Below are positions 1 through 8,752 of a stretch of DNA of 32,699 nt, in pieces. Position numbers and translations under genes: made by a program. The stretch comes from Candidatus Krumholzibacteriia bacterium (GTDB lineage: Bacteria > Krumholzibacteriota > Krumholzibacteriia > JAJRXK01): contig DATFKK010000136.1 of the NCBI GenBank assembly GCA_035268685.1, positions 1 through 32,699 of the forward strand, in the 5' to 3' direction. Within the stretch, counting starts at the first letter, position 1; the number at the start of each line of letters is the position of its first letter. The notes beneath the pieces were generated by a model. That model did no database searches. It worked only from the letters and a program-made list of their open reading frames with translations, and was not told the DNA's origin.

Positions 1-1
1 G

Positions 2-1648
2 GAGAACGGTGTTCCCACGATCGTGATCTTCCCCTTCGAGAACCGCGGCGAACCCGAGGACGCCTACTTCGCCGAAGGCATCACCGACGAGATCGCCACG
101 CGGCTCGTCGGCACCGACGGCGTGGCCGTGCTCAGCCGCAGCAGTGCACGCAACTACGACCGAACGGGCAAGACGATCCTGCAGATCGCCGAGGATCTGG
201 GCGTGGACTACGTGCTCGAGGGAAGCGTGCGGTGGCAGGGCAGGACCGACGCGGAGAGTCTCGTGCGCGTCTCGCCCGTGTTGGTCTACGCGCCCGAGGA
301 CCGACAGGTCTGGGCCGACAGCTACGACCGCGACATGCGTGAGATCTTCGCGATCCAGACCGAGATCGCTTCGGCGGTGGCCACGCAGATCGGCACCGCA
401 CTCGCGCCGCAGCAATACGGGACGGACGACGCCGCGCCGACTCAGGACATGGAGGCCTACCACCTGTTCCTGCGGGCACGGCAGGCGATCGACCGCGGTC
501 AGCTCCAGCGGCCCGAGTGGGAGATCGCCGAAACACTCCTGCAGAACGCGCTCGAGCGCGATCCGACCTATTCGGCCGCGTGGGCCTATCTCGCGCGGGT
601 GCAGGCCGCGTTCTGTCACTTCAACTGGGACCGCAGCGAACGACGTCTGGCGGCCGGACGCCGTGCCGCGGCCCGCGCCCGGGAACTCGCGCCGGGCACG
701 GTCGAGGACCACCTCGCCCACGGCTACGTGTACTATTGGGGCGAGAAGGACTTCCCGGCCGCGACCCGCGAATTCGAGGCGGCGCTCGCGCGGCAGCCCG
801 GCGACGTGGAGACGATCGAGGCCCTCGGCTTCGTCGCCCGTCGTGAGGGACGTTTCGAGGACGCGCTGCGCTGGTTGAACCGCGCCCAGGAGTTGAGTCC
901 GAGCAACTGGCGCCTGGCCTTCAACATGTCGGAGACACTGCACATCCTCCGCCGGTACGAGGAGGCCCTCCTCGTCGCCGACGAAGCGATTCGTTTCGAT
1001 CCGGGCGCACCGGGCGGCTACGTCCAGCGTGCGACGTCGCTGGCCAACATGGGCCGACTGGACGAAGCCCTCGACGTGATCGGCGACGTCCCCCGCTTTT
1101 CGACCGACGCCGACGAGGAAGCGGTCACGCTCGCCCTCGCCGCCCTCGATCTCGACATGGCGCGGTCCGTCGCGGCGCGTCAACCGGAGTACAGTGCCGA
1201 GCAGTTCGGTGACGTATGTGCCGAGGTCTCGCGGGGATACCTCGCCTGGATCGAGGACGGGCGCGAAGCCTCCCGCTCCCACTTCGAACGTGCCGTCGCG
1301 ACGCTGCGTCCGGTCGTGGCCGCAGCCCCCGACCAATCGAACCCCGCCATGCTCCTCGCGGAATCCCTCGCCGCACTCGGAGAGGTCGACGAGGCCGTCG
1401 ACCTCGCGCGTTCCGCTCTCGGCCGCTACCCGGCCGGAGTCGACACCTGGATCCGGCTGTGCCTCGAGTGGGATCTCGCCCGTGTCCTGTTGCTCGCCGG
1501 ACGGATCGAGGAAGCGGAGACCCTCACGCGCCAGCTCTGCTCCCAGCCGGCCTACAACGTCTCGCGCGAGTTCCTCCGGGCTTCGCCCTTGTACCGGAGC
1601 AACGGACCCATCGAGCCCTTCGCGCGAGTGGCGGACTTCGAGCTGTAG
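2..1648 (+). CDS. TolB-like/TPR protein, 5' partial
   Basis: The frame is open to the left edge, so the true start lies outside the window; the GTG at 23 is internal to a conserved strand. The visible N-terminus (PTIVIFPFENRG, then AYFAEGITDEIATRL) is the TolB/FlgO-like alpha/beta domain that often sits between a Ser/Thr kinase or winged-helix domain and TPRs. From about residue 145 to the end there are tetratricopeptide helices such as NALERDPTYSAAWAYLARVQ and ARQPGDVETIEALGFVARREG. In this family the missing upstream part is usually a kinase or DNA-binding domain, so this is probably the output half of a signalling protein; that is inference. A stop TAG at 1646 precedes a 143-bp gap. Confidence is high for the domains and low for the exact role. 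Confidence 0.85.
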   Translation, partial: ENGVPTIVIFPFENRGEPEDAYFAEGITDEIATRLVGTDGVAVLSRSSARNYDRTGKTILQIAEDLGVDYVLEGSVRWQGRTDAESLVRVSPVLVYAPEDRQVWADSYDRDMREIFAIQTEIASAVATQIGTALAPQQYGTDDAAPTQDMEAYHLFLRARQAIDRGQLQRPEWEIAETLLQNALERDPTYSAAWAYLARVQAAFCHFNWDRSERRLAAGRRAAARARELAPGTVEDHLAHGYVYYWGEKDFPAATREFEAALARQPGDVETIEALGFVARREGRFEDALRWLNRAQELSPSNWRLAFNMSETLHILRRYEEALLVADEAIRFDPGAPGGYVQRATSLANMGRLDEALDVIGDVPRFSTDADEEAVTLALAALDLDMARSVAARQPEYSAEQFGDVCAEVSRGYLAWIEDGREASRSHFERAVATLRPVVAAAPDQSNPAMLLAESLAALGEVDEAVDLARSALGRYPAGVDTWIRLCLEWDLARVLLLAGRIEEAETLTRQLCSQPAYNVSREFLRASPLYRSNGPIEPFARVADFEL

Positions 1649-1791
1649 TCCGCGCGCGGCGCCGGCGGTGTGCACCCGCCCGAAATGATGCGCCCGCACG
1701 CTGGACCTCGGGTCGCCCGAGGTTCACCCTGCTCCGTGGAACGGATGGCTACGTCCGGGGCCGCCGCCACGCCCGCGCCCGAGGAGGAGCC

Positions 1792-3987
1792 ATGTCGACG
1801 CAGGACCTCCGTCGTCTCGATCCCCAGCTCGCCTACCTCGCGCTGCTGACCCTCGCGCAGCTCAAGCCACTCTCCCGCTGGGAGTGCGCGTTGACCGAGA
1901 CCGAGATCGACGTCCTCCGAGCCACCGTTCCGCACGTCCGACGGATCCGGCGGCGCACGCGACTGGGGCGTCCGGTGACCGAGACCCTGATCGCGAACGA
2001 TCCCGCACGCGCCGTGCTCTACGAACGCATGTTCGGCGGTCGTCGACTCCGACGCACGCCCGAGACCGTGCGCCGGGAAGGCCGCCTGCTGGGCTATCCG
2101 TCGTGTTGCGTCGAGGGATTCGTGCGCGAACCCTACGCGGCCAACGGGATGGCGCCCGACGACCAGGAGATCCTCTTCCACTGGGCCTGCCCCGGCTGCC
2201 GGGTGACGCCGACGCTGTTGCGCGAGTATCGGCAGGTGCACGCGGACTGCTCCCGGCTCTTCCGACGGGTCAGGACGTCCGATGCGAGCCCGCGGTGGCT
2301 CGACCGCGCCGGACACGTGGCGGCCACGGTCGCGCTGGTCGCCGGCGCCTCCGGCGCGACGACGACCGATCCGCACCGACTCCCCGCTCCCGACGATCTC
2401 GACGGCGACCACGCCTCGGTCGCCGAAGAGATCCTCGCGGGTACCGACTGGGAGCGCAGGGACACCGACGACGACACCGTCGTCGACGGCGTGCAGATCG
2501 CCCAGCTCCTCGATGCGCTCGTCGAGAGTCCACCTCCGGGCGTCATGGTCACGCACCACCCCCAGCGCGGCATGGAAACCTGCCCGCACTGCGGAGCCAC
2601 CGTGAACATGGGCTTCGTGACCGTCATGCATGCCCAGCGCGAACTCACCATCGACCTGCCGTACATCGCGCTGCACTACCTGGAGCACGGATCCCTGGGC
2701 TTCGAGGGGAGCATCCACGCGGGCCGCGTCGACCTCGACGCGGCGAAGCGGATCCTCTTCCCCTGCGACGCGCCGCACCTCCTGCCGCTGCAGTTCGGCG
2801 ACGACGGCGACGAGGACGGTCTGTACCGGGAGGAGGAGCTGGTCGTCGGGACCGACCCCGACGAGCCGGACTCCGATCTGGACACCGTTCCGGACGGCCC
2901 GCAACTCGCCGAGGAGTTGATCACGCTCGTCTCCCGGCTTCCGCGCGAGGTGCAGACGGATCGCCCGTACCTGCAGGAGATGCGCATGGACGGTCTCGTC
3001 CAGTGCGCCGTGTGTGACGCCGCCGTCGACATGGGCTTCTTCGAGATCGTCAATCCGGTGGCGGACGTATCGATCGCGGCGCCGCTGCTGGCCCTGCACT
3101 TCGTCGCCAAGGGGTGCTTCGACCACGCCCCCTGCGACTGGGGCAAGGAAGGAGCGCGGTCCGAAGAACCGATGGTCGAACCCTCGGGCCCCGCATCACC
3201 CGAGACGATGCCCCGCGGCGTCCTCCCCACCGTCCTGCGCGCCGTCCTCACCAGCCAGGGCCCGGCCCACTGGGTCGAGGTCGAGGGCGATACCGACGGC
3301 GACGGGCTCACCGACGCCGAGGAAGCCGCCTTGGAGATGAGCCCCGTCGATCCCGACGAGAACGGCAACGTGCGTCCGGACGGGCGCGAACTCGCCGCGC
3401 TCTTCGCTCGGCAGATCGAGCTCCTCCCCGAGGGCCCACTCGCCGACGAACCGTACCGGATCACGCACATGCTCATGGGAAGCGAAGGCTGCTTCACCTG
3501 CGGTGAAAGCTGGACCATGGGCGAGTACCAGGTCGTCAATCCGGTCGCCGGGGTCTCGATCGACGTTCCGTTCTACAACGTGCACTTCATGCAGCACGGG
3601 AGCTTCTCGAGCGACGGGCTCTTCGCCCCGCGCATCGACCCCGTCCTCCTGGCCCAGGCGCTCGGACCCCACGCGACGGGCGTCGAGGACGCAGCCGTGA
3701 GTTCGGCGTTCTCGTTCTGGAACGCACCCAATCCCTTCGCGAGCGGAACGACCACGCGCATCGCGTTGGACCTTCCCACCGCCGTCGAACGGATCCGCAT
3801 CGCCGTCTACGACGCCGCAGGCCGCCGCGTTCGCGAACTGTACGTCGGCGAGGGGAACGAACGGAGGATCCGTCTGGAATGGGATGGTCGGGACGATCGG
3901 GGCGCGCTGTCGTCTCCCGGGGTCTACTACTGCCGCGCCCGGATCGGGGAACTGAGGATCAACCGCAAGATCACGTTGGTGCCGTAG
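1792..3987 (+). CDS. Three-unit CxxC / Ca-repeat protein with FlgD-Ig C-terminal domain
   Basis: Predicted 731 aa. ATG 1792 is chosen because GAGGAGG lies at 1781-1787; the open frame runs further upstream without homology-like sequence. Residues 1-165 form a soluble domain with a YPSCCVEGF motif and a second Cys pair (CPGC). Residues about 167-190 are a short Ala/Val-rich, signal-like hydrophobic stretch. Then a unit repeats three times: an Asp-rich, thrombospondin-3/EF-hand-like segment (for example DTDGDGLTDAEEAA), an amphipathic helix, and a module with CPHC (264), CAVC (405) or CFTC (567) followed by MG, a beta-rich stretch and LHYLEHGS/VHFMQHGS. The C-terminus (NAPNPF...SPGVYYCRARIG...KITLVP) is a FlgD-Ig/type-IX-like sorting domain. 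I do not recognise the function; surface exposure and metal binding are inferred. No N-terminal signal peptide is visible, which is odd for such a C-terminus. Confidence 0.8.
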   Translation: MSTQDLRRLDPQLAYLALLTLAQLKPLSRWECALTETEIDVLRATVPHVRRIRRRTRLGRPVTETLIANDPARAVLYERMFGGRRLRRTPETVRREGRLLGYPSCCVEGFVREPYAANGMAPDDQEILFHWACPGCRVTPTLLREYRQVHADCSRLFRRVRTSDASPRWLDRAGHVAATVALVAGASGATTTDPHRLPAPDDLDGDHASVAEEILAGTDWERRDTDDDTVVDGVQIAQLLDALVESPPPGVMVTHHPQRGMETCPHCGATVNMGFVTVMHAQRELTIDLPYIALHYLEHGSLGFEGSIHAGRVDLDAAKRILFPCDAPHLLPLQFGDDGDEDGLYREEELVVGTDPDEPDSDLDTVPDGPQLAEELITLVSRLPREVQTDRPYLQEMRMDGLVQCAVCDAAVDMGFFEIVNPVADVSIAAPLLALHFVAKGCFDHAPCDWGKEGARSEEPMVEPSGPASPETMPRGVLPTVLRAVLTSQGPAHWVEVEGDTDGDGLTDAEEAALEMSPVDPDENGNVRPDGRELAALFARQIELLPEGPLADEPYRITHMLMGSEGCFTCGESWTMGEYQVVNPVAGVSIDVPFYNVHFMQHGSFSSDGLFAPRIDPVLLAQALGPHATGVEDAAVSSAFSFWNAPNPFASGTTTRIALDLPTAVERIRIAVYDAAGRRVRELYVGEGNERRIRLEWDGRDDRGALSSPGVYYCRARIGELRINRKITLVP

Positions 3988-4085
3988 ACGGTCTCGGCCA
4001 GCGATGCCGACCACCCCGAGCCACGTGCATCCACCGGACGTGGTCTCGTCGGCGGTCTCTCTCCACTCCTACCAGGAGATCTCCG

Positions 4086-5504
4086 ATGAAGAAACTCGCT
4101 CTCACCGTACTGCCCCTCGTCTGCATCTTCCTGATCCTGCCCGATCTCGCCGACGCCGAGGGCCGCGGCTCGAGCCGATTGTATCGTGATCGCCTCGAGA
4201 TCGGACGGGCGCTGCTCGAGGTCCAGTCAACGAACTGGCCCTCCGTGCTGCAGCACTACACGGACGACATCGAGTACCACGATCCGATCGTGGACATCGG
4301 CGGAATCGAATCGATGAGCGCGTTCCTGGCGCAGCTCTTCGCGAACTCACCGGATCTGGTGACGACGATCGAACAGGAGACGTTGCTCGACGGCATCTAC
4401 TCGGCCACCTGGACGATGGTCGGGCAGTTCAGCGGCGTCCCGTACGAGGCCAAGGGCATCTCGATCCTCGAGTTCCGAGGCCGGAGCCGGCAGGTCGCGT
4501 ACCAGCGCGACTACTACACCGAGGGCGACATCATGACCGGGATCCCCGACCTCGATACTGCCATCGAGGGATTCCGCACCTTCTACCGGTGCGCGGTCGA
4601 CCCCACCTTCGACTGCCCCTTCCCCAGCGCACCTCCGGAGACGTCGGCGTGGGGAGGCCCGCCCGTCACGGCGCCGCCGAGCGACAGAATCGGTGGACGG
4701 GGCCGTTCCTGGATCCACCTCCGTCGCGATCGGCTCGAGATCGCGCGCGCGGTCGTCGAGATCAATGCCTCGAACTGGACGGCCGTCCTCCCCTACTACG
4801 CCGACGACGTCGCGTACCGTGACCCCATCGTCGAGATCGACGGAATCGACACGATGACGTCGTTCCTGGGACGACTCTTCGCGAGTGGGCCGGACCTGGT
4901 GACGACCGTCGAGACCGAATCCCTGGTCGACGGCGTGTACACGGCCACGTGGACGATGACGGGCAGTTTCGGCGGCGTTCCGTTCAGCGCCCCGGGAATG
5001 TCCATCGTCGTGTTCGGTGAAGGCGAGCGGAAGGTCCACTACGCCCGCGACTACTACACGGAGGGCGACATCATGATCAACGTCCCCGAACTCACGGAGG
5101 CCGTGGTGGGCTTCCGGACGTTCTACCGGTGTGCCGTGGATCCGACCTTCGAATGCCCGTTCCCGCCGCTCGATCGTGTCGCAGCGCTCGGCACGGACGA
5201 GACACCGAGCCCCGCGGACAGAGAGACCTTCGTGCTCGGGCAGAACACGCCCAATCCCTTCAATCCGGCGACCACGATCTCGTACCGCGTCCCCGCCGGT
5301 GGCGGGCACGTGGCTCTGCGCGTGTACGACGTCTCGGGCCGGCACGTCACGACGCTCGTCGACGGGTTCGAATCTGCCGGCCGCAGGACGATCACCTGGC
5401 ACGGAGAGGACGACACCGGCCAGCCGGTCGCGAGTGGCATCTACTTCTACCGGCTCGACGCGCCGGAGTTCAGCCAGGTGAAGAAGATGATCCTGATCGA
5501 GTAG
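4086..5504 (+). CDS. Secreted tandem SnoaL/NTF2-like protein with sorting domain
   Basis: Predicted 472 aa. ATG 4086 has AGGAG at 4074-4078 and begins a clear Sec signal peptide (MKKLALTVLPLVCIFLILPD, cut after LADA). Two copies of a SnoaL-like/NTF2-fold domain follow, starting at residues about 35 and 215 (DRLEIGRALLEV and DRLEIARAVVEI). Each contains a DDxxYxDPIVxI motif and a YYTEGDIM motif, and each ends in AVDPTFxCPFP. The final 80 residues (NTPNPFNPATTISY...YDVSGRHV...SGIYFYRLDA...KKMILIE) are a textbook FlgD-Ig/type-IX-like sorting domain. The NTF2 fold serves many enzymes and binding proteins, so no substrate can be named. The two copies are about 180 residues apart, indicating internal duplication. 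Confidence 0.88.
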   Translation: MKKLALTVLPLVCIFLILPDLADAEGRGSSRLYRDRLEIGRALLEVQSTNWPSVLQHYTDDIEYHDPIVDIGGIESMSAFLAQLFANSPDLVTTIEQETLLDGIYSATWTMVGQFSGVPYEAKGISILEFRGRSRQVAYQRDYYTEGDIMTGIPDLDTAIEGFRTFYRCAVDPTFDCPFPSAPPETSAWGGPPVTAPPSDRIGGRGRSWIHLRRDRLEIARAVVEINASNWTAVLPYYADDVAYRDPIVEIDGIDTMTSFLGRLFASGPDLVTTVETESLVDGVYTATWTMTGSFGGVPFSAPGMSIVVFGEGERKVHYARDYYTEGDIMINVPELTEAVVGFRTFYRCAVDPTFECPFPPLDRVAALGTDETPSPADRETFVLGQNTPNPFNPATTISYRVPAGGGHVALRVYDVSGRHVTTLVDGFESAGRRTITWHGEDDTGQPVASGIYFYRLDAPEFSQVKKMILIE

Positions 5505-5539
5505 GAACCCCGAGGATGATGCCGATCGACCATGCACGT

Positions 5540-5557
5540 GCGGCCGCTCGTGGCCGC
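5540..5557 (+). terminator. Weak hairpin after the SnoaL-like gene
   Basis: GCGGCC (5540-5545) and GGCCGC (5552-5557) form a six-pair GC stem with a 6-nt loop, 36 bp after the stop at 5504. There is no T-tract. It could end the upstream transcript but could also be chance in GC-rich DNA. Confidence 0.25.
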
Positions 5558-5653
5558 TCACCGTGGTAGACTCCATCCGCCACTCCGGCCCACGCGCGTG
5601 CATCGCGCTTCGTAGGTGATGTGCGCGCATCATCTGTCGAACGGAGGTGAGCC

Positions 5654-6688
5654 ATGGGAACCCCAGCCCCACGCACGTGGATCCTGGTGGTCCTCGTCTT
5701 CCTGGTGGCCTGCGGATCGAGCCCACCCGAACTGATGCCCAACGGCCCGACGAAGATCGCCAGCGACGCCTACGAGCTGCGCATGGCCGGCGAGGTTGAC
5801 GATGCGGTCCGCCTGTTGAAGGCCGGTCTCGCCGCACATCCCGAGTCGGGCGTTCTCCACTACGAACTCGCACGTACCGACCTGTTCCTCCTCGACATCG
5901 AGAACAGTCGGAACGAGGCCGCGGCCGCGGTCGACTGCGCACCCAGGAGGAGCGACTACCGCTACTTCGCCGCGTTGGCCTCGGCCTATTCCCTGATCGA
6001 GGCCGCCCATCAACAGGACCAGGAGCGCATGAAGTCGATGGGAGCCGAGACCATCGACCAACTCGAGACGCTCCTGCAGAACGACCCGGACCACGCCCGT
6101 GCGCGCTATCTGCTCGTCCAGCAGATCGTCGAGATGGCCCCCGACGTCGGCCTCGAGGTCGACGACCCGATGCATCACGTCGAGTACCTCGAGGCCCGGG
6201 ACCCGATTCTCGGGGCCAAGGCCCGGTGCTGTCTCGTGGACAAGACCGAGCAGCGCAGGATCTGGATGCGGATCCTCGACGAGCACCCCCACGACGTCCG
6301 GGCCCAGGTCGAAGCGGCCGAGGGCTTGATCGGCGCCGGGCGACTGTTCCAGGCCGAGAAGTGCCTGACGCGGGCGATCGAAGCGGACTCGCACAACTGC
6401 TACGGGTTGCTGCGACTGGGACTCGCCTACGCGGTGCGGCGCGACTGGGTCCACGCGCTCGAGCTGACCGAACGCTATCTCCGGCACGATCCACCCCTCG
6501 CCCTGCGCGCCTACGCCCTCGGGCGTCTGTCGGTCATCCATCGGCAGATGGGCGATCCGGAGGGCGCGGAGGAGTTGGCGAGCGAGGCGCGGGACATCGA
6601 CCCGCACGTCTGGATGACGGTGATGCCGCCACCGCGGGAGATCTTCACGCCGATCGTCTCCGCGAAGCCGGAGCCCAGGAAGATCTGA
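5654..6688 (+). CDS. TPR-repeat lipoprotein
   Basis: Predicted 344 aa. ATG 5654 is preceded by GGAGG at 5643-5647. The N-terminus MGTPAPRTWILVVLVFLVAC is a lipoprotein signal with lipobox LVAC; the lipidated cysteine is residue 20. The mature protein is alpha-helical with TPR-like units near both ends (ASDAYELRMAGEVDDAVRLL, then AEGLIGAGRLFQAEKCLTRA and YALGRLSVIHRQMGDPEGAE). It probably acts as a periplasmic or outer-membrane scaffold. It converges with the cytolysin-like gene across the hairpins at 6731-6785. No specific partner can be named. Confidence 0.85.
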   Translation: MGTPAPRTWILVVLVFLVACGSSPPELMPNGPTKIASDAYELRMAGEVDDAVRLLKAGLAAHPESGVLHYELARTDLFLLDIENSRNEAAAAVDCAPRRSDYRYFAALASAYSLIEAAHQQDQERMKSMGAETIDQLETLLQNDPDHARARYLLVQQIVEMAPDVGLEVDDPMHHVEYLEARDPILGAKARCCLVDKTEQRRIWMRILDEHPHDVRAQVEAAEGLIGAGRLFQAEKCLTRAIEADSHNCYGLLRLGLAYAVRRDWVHALELTERYLRHDPPLALRAYALGRLSVIHRQMGDPEGAEELASEARDIDPHVWMTVMPPPREIFTPIVSAKPEPRKI

Positions 6689-6730
6689 CCGAGCGGTCAG
6701 CGTGCGCGGCGGAACGGAATGCGGTTGCGA

Positions 6731-6759
6731 CGGCACCCGGGAGGTCCTGCCGGGTGCCG
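6731..6759. terminator. Strong hairpin between convergent genes
   Basis: CGGCACCCGG (6731-6740) and CCGGGTGCCG (6750-6759) are perfect inverted repeats with a 9-nt loop. The hairpin lies in the 102-bp gap between the ends of two convergent genes (6688 and 6791), so it can serve both strands. There is no T-run. Confidence 0.6.
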
Positions 6760-6766
6760 CCAGCGA

Positions 6767-6785
6767 CACCGAACGCTGTTCGGTG
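6767..6785. terminator. Second hairpin between convergent genes
   Basis: CACCGAAC (6767-6774) and GTTCGGTG (6778-6785) pair perfectly around a 3-nt loop, immediately beside the hairpin at 6731-6759 and 5 bp from the end of the cytolysin-like gene. It is probably the terminator for that minus-strand gene. Confidence 0.45.
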
Positions 6786-6790
6786 CCCGA

Positions 6791-8671
6791 TCAGAACCGG
6801 TACCGCTCCATCAACCCTTCCTCGAGCGCGCGCCGCTGCGCGTCGCTCGGCACGAAGTCGTAGATCTGCATCTCGGCCATGCGGAACGTGGTGAAGCCCA
6901 CCGGACTGCTGAACGTCGCACCGTTGACGCCGAGGCTCGCACCGGTGAACAGCGAGATGGGCAGCGTCAGGTTCGGATCGTGGGCCTTCTCGAGACCGTT
7001 GATGAAGATCTTCGTGCCCTCTTCCTGGCTGAAGGTCACGACGTACAGCTGCAGCTGGGCGATCGAGCGATCGAGCGTGGTCGTCAGCTTCTGGCTGCCA
7101 CCGTGGGACACGCCGAAGGTATCGCTGTCGTCGAAGCCCATGCGGATGACCTGTCCCTCGACGTTTCCGTCGCCCCACAGCCAGTAGGCTGGCGTGTCGT
7201 CGCTCGGTGGGACGCCGATCCGGTTCAGGACCGCCACCACCGTGTAGTCGGTGTCACGCAGCGCGGTGCCCGGAAGTCGCATGCGGCCGGTGGGCTCGAT
7301 GGTCGACGATCCCTTCTCGAAGCTCGGGATGCGCCCGCCGTCGGGATTGCCCGGAACCCAGTAGCCCGCGAAGTTCGAGCCGCCGAAGGGCACGGTGGCG
7401 TCGCGGCTGTCGTCGCCGCGCTGCGCGCCGAACTGGTCCTCCCAGCGGGTGATCTTGTAGATGCCGTCCTGGCGGTACCAGCTCACGCCGAGGCTGCCGC
7501 GGTACCAGGCGATGCCGTCGGGCAGCGCGTCGCTCAGCGGCGCGCAGTCGACGACGTCGTACTCGGTGGCCACCTTCACCTTCAATTCGCGCGCCGGATC
7601 GTTCGCCGCGTTCACGGTGTAGCTCAACGGCACGCCGGTCGTGATGGTCCCGCCCTCGGCGATGAAGGTCTTCAGCGCCTCGAAATCGCCGGTGAGGGCG
7701 GCCGCGGCCTGACTCGCGACGCCGCCGAGCGCGTAGCCACCGATCTGCACCTCGCTGAGCTCGCTCACGTAGGTCACGTCCGCCTCGAGCTCTCCTCCCG
7801 CAACCGCCTTGTCGAAGCTCCCGCGCACCGAGGCGTCGACCTCCTGCAACGAATCGGTCGACTGGATCAGCAGATAGAAGACGCGCCCGTAGGTCACGCT
7901 CGATATGTAGGCCGCCGGGTTGCCGGGCTGCACGTAGCGGGAGAGCTGCTCGGACGTGACGTCCGGACCGAAGAAGTCGCCGGCGTCAGTCGGGGTCTGG
8001 AAGGCGATCGTGTAGTAGCTCTGGGTGAGGCGCACCAGGTAGCGGTTGTAGCTCACGTCGCTCTGGTACTCGAAGGAGCCCTGGATCTCGGTGGTGAGGG
8101 TCTCGTACTCCGCGCGCAAGGATACGCCGAGCTGCTCGCGCGACGTGATCCGCTCGATCTGCACGGTGGTGCGGGCCGGAAGGTCGTCGGGCGTGCCCGC
8201 AATGATCTCGTTCATCGCGTCGACCGCGCTGCCGAGACTCACCTCGTCGACGTCGACGGTCGAGGTGTTGGTGCCGTTGATCAGCGTGATCACGTAGGTG
8301 CCCGGACCCCGATCGACGGGGATCTCGCTGGGCGTCGCGTCGTCGAGCGTGTTGCCCTGCAGCAGGTTTCCCGGGAAGACGATCCGCGCGTTCGGATCGA
8401 ACTGCGGGAAGTCGCTGTAGCCCTCGGTGAGGCTCACCGTCTTGCGGGTGCAGTAGTACTGGTCGTTGCCCGAGGTCTCCTCGAATTCGACCGCCTCGGT
8501 CTCTTCGTACGTCTCCTGGAACTCGTCGAACTCGCCGGCCTCGTCGAGGACACGACCGAGTTCGGTGGTCGAGCCGCCGCCGCCGGGGCCAGCGGGACCT
8601 TCGGCATCGTCACTGCAGCCGGCGACGAGGAAGAGGACGCTCAGGGCGAGCGCCAACGCAGTGCGCGTCAT
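6791..8671 (-). CDS. Cholesterol-dependent-cytolysin-like lipoprotein with lectin-like C-terminus
   Basis: Predicted 626 aa. ATG 8671 is chosen over an upstream in-frame start at 8740 because it begins a lipoprotein signal (MTRTALALALSVLFLVAGC, lipidated Cys 19) and has GGGAGA just upstream. Residues about 95-378 match the thiol-activated cytolysin (CDC) core, domains 1-3: IVFPGNLLQGNTL (97-109), SREQLGVSL (177-185), QSYYTIAF (217-224), SSVTYGRVFYLLIQS (257-271), VQIGG (308-312) and GVPLSYTV (346-353). CDC domain 4 and its Trp-rich undecapeptide are absent. Residues about 383-626 instead resemble a concanavalin/LamG-like lectin fold (ITRWEDQFGA, IFINGLEKA, RMAEMQIYDFVPSDAQRRA). By family analogy it forms oligomeric beta-barrel pores. 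Here it would be lipid-anchored and targeted by the lectin domain, which is inference. It lies 81 bp downstream of a kinase-propeller gene on the same strand. Confidence 0.88.
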   Translation of the reverse strand: MTRTALALALSVLFLVAGCSDDAEGPAGPGGGGSTTELGRVLDEAGEFDEFQETYEETEAVEFEETSGNDQYYCTRKTVSLTEGYSDFPQFDPNARIVFPGNLLQGNTLDDATPSEIPVDRGPGTYVITLINGTNTSTVDVDEVSLGSAVDAMNEIIAGTPDDLPARTTVQIERITSREQLGVSLRAEYETLTTEIQGSFEYQSDVSYNRYLVRLTQSYYTIAFQTPTDAGDFFGPDVTSEQLSRYVQPGNPAAYISSVTYGRVFYLLIQSTDSLQEVDASVRGSFDKAVAGGELEADVTYVSELSEVQIGGYALGGVASQAAAALTGDFEALKTFIAEGGTITTGVPLSYTVNAANDPARELKVKVATEYDVVDCAPLSDALPDGIAWYRGSLGVSWYRQDGIYKITRWEDQFGAQRGDDSRDATVPFGGSNFAGYWVPGNPDGGRIPSFEKGSSTIEPTGRMRLPGTALRDTDYTVVAVLNRIGVPPSDDTPAYWLWGDGNVEGQVIRMGFDDSDTFGVSHGGSQKLTTTLDRSIAQLQLYVVTFSQEEGTKIFINGLEKAHDPNLTLPISLFTGASLGVNGATFSSPVGFTTFRMAEMQIYDFVPSDAQRRALEEGLMERYRF

Positions 8672-8752
8672 GGTGGGTCTCCCGCGTGGGTGGAAGGGGG
8701 CTTCGGAACAGCATGCGCAGTCGAGGGACGGATCGCGCAACGGGACGGGCGC

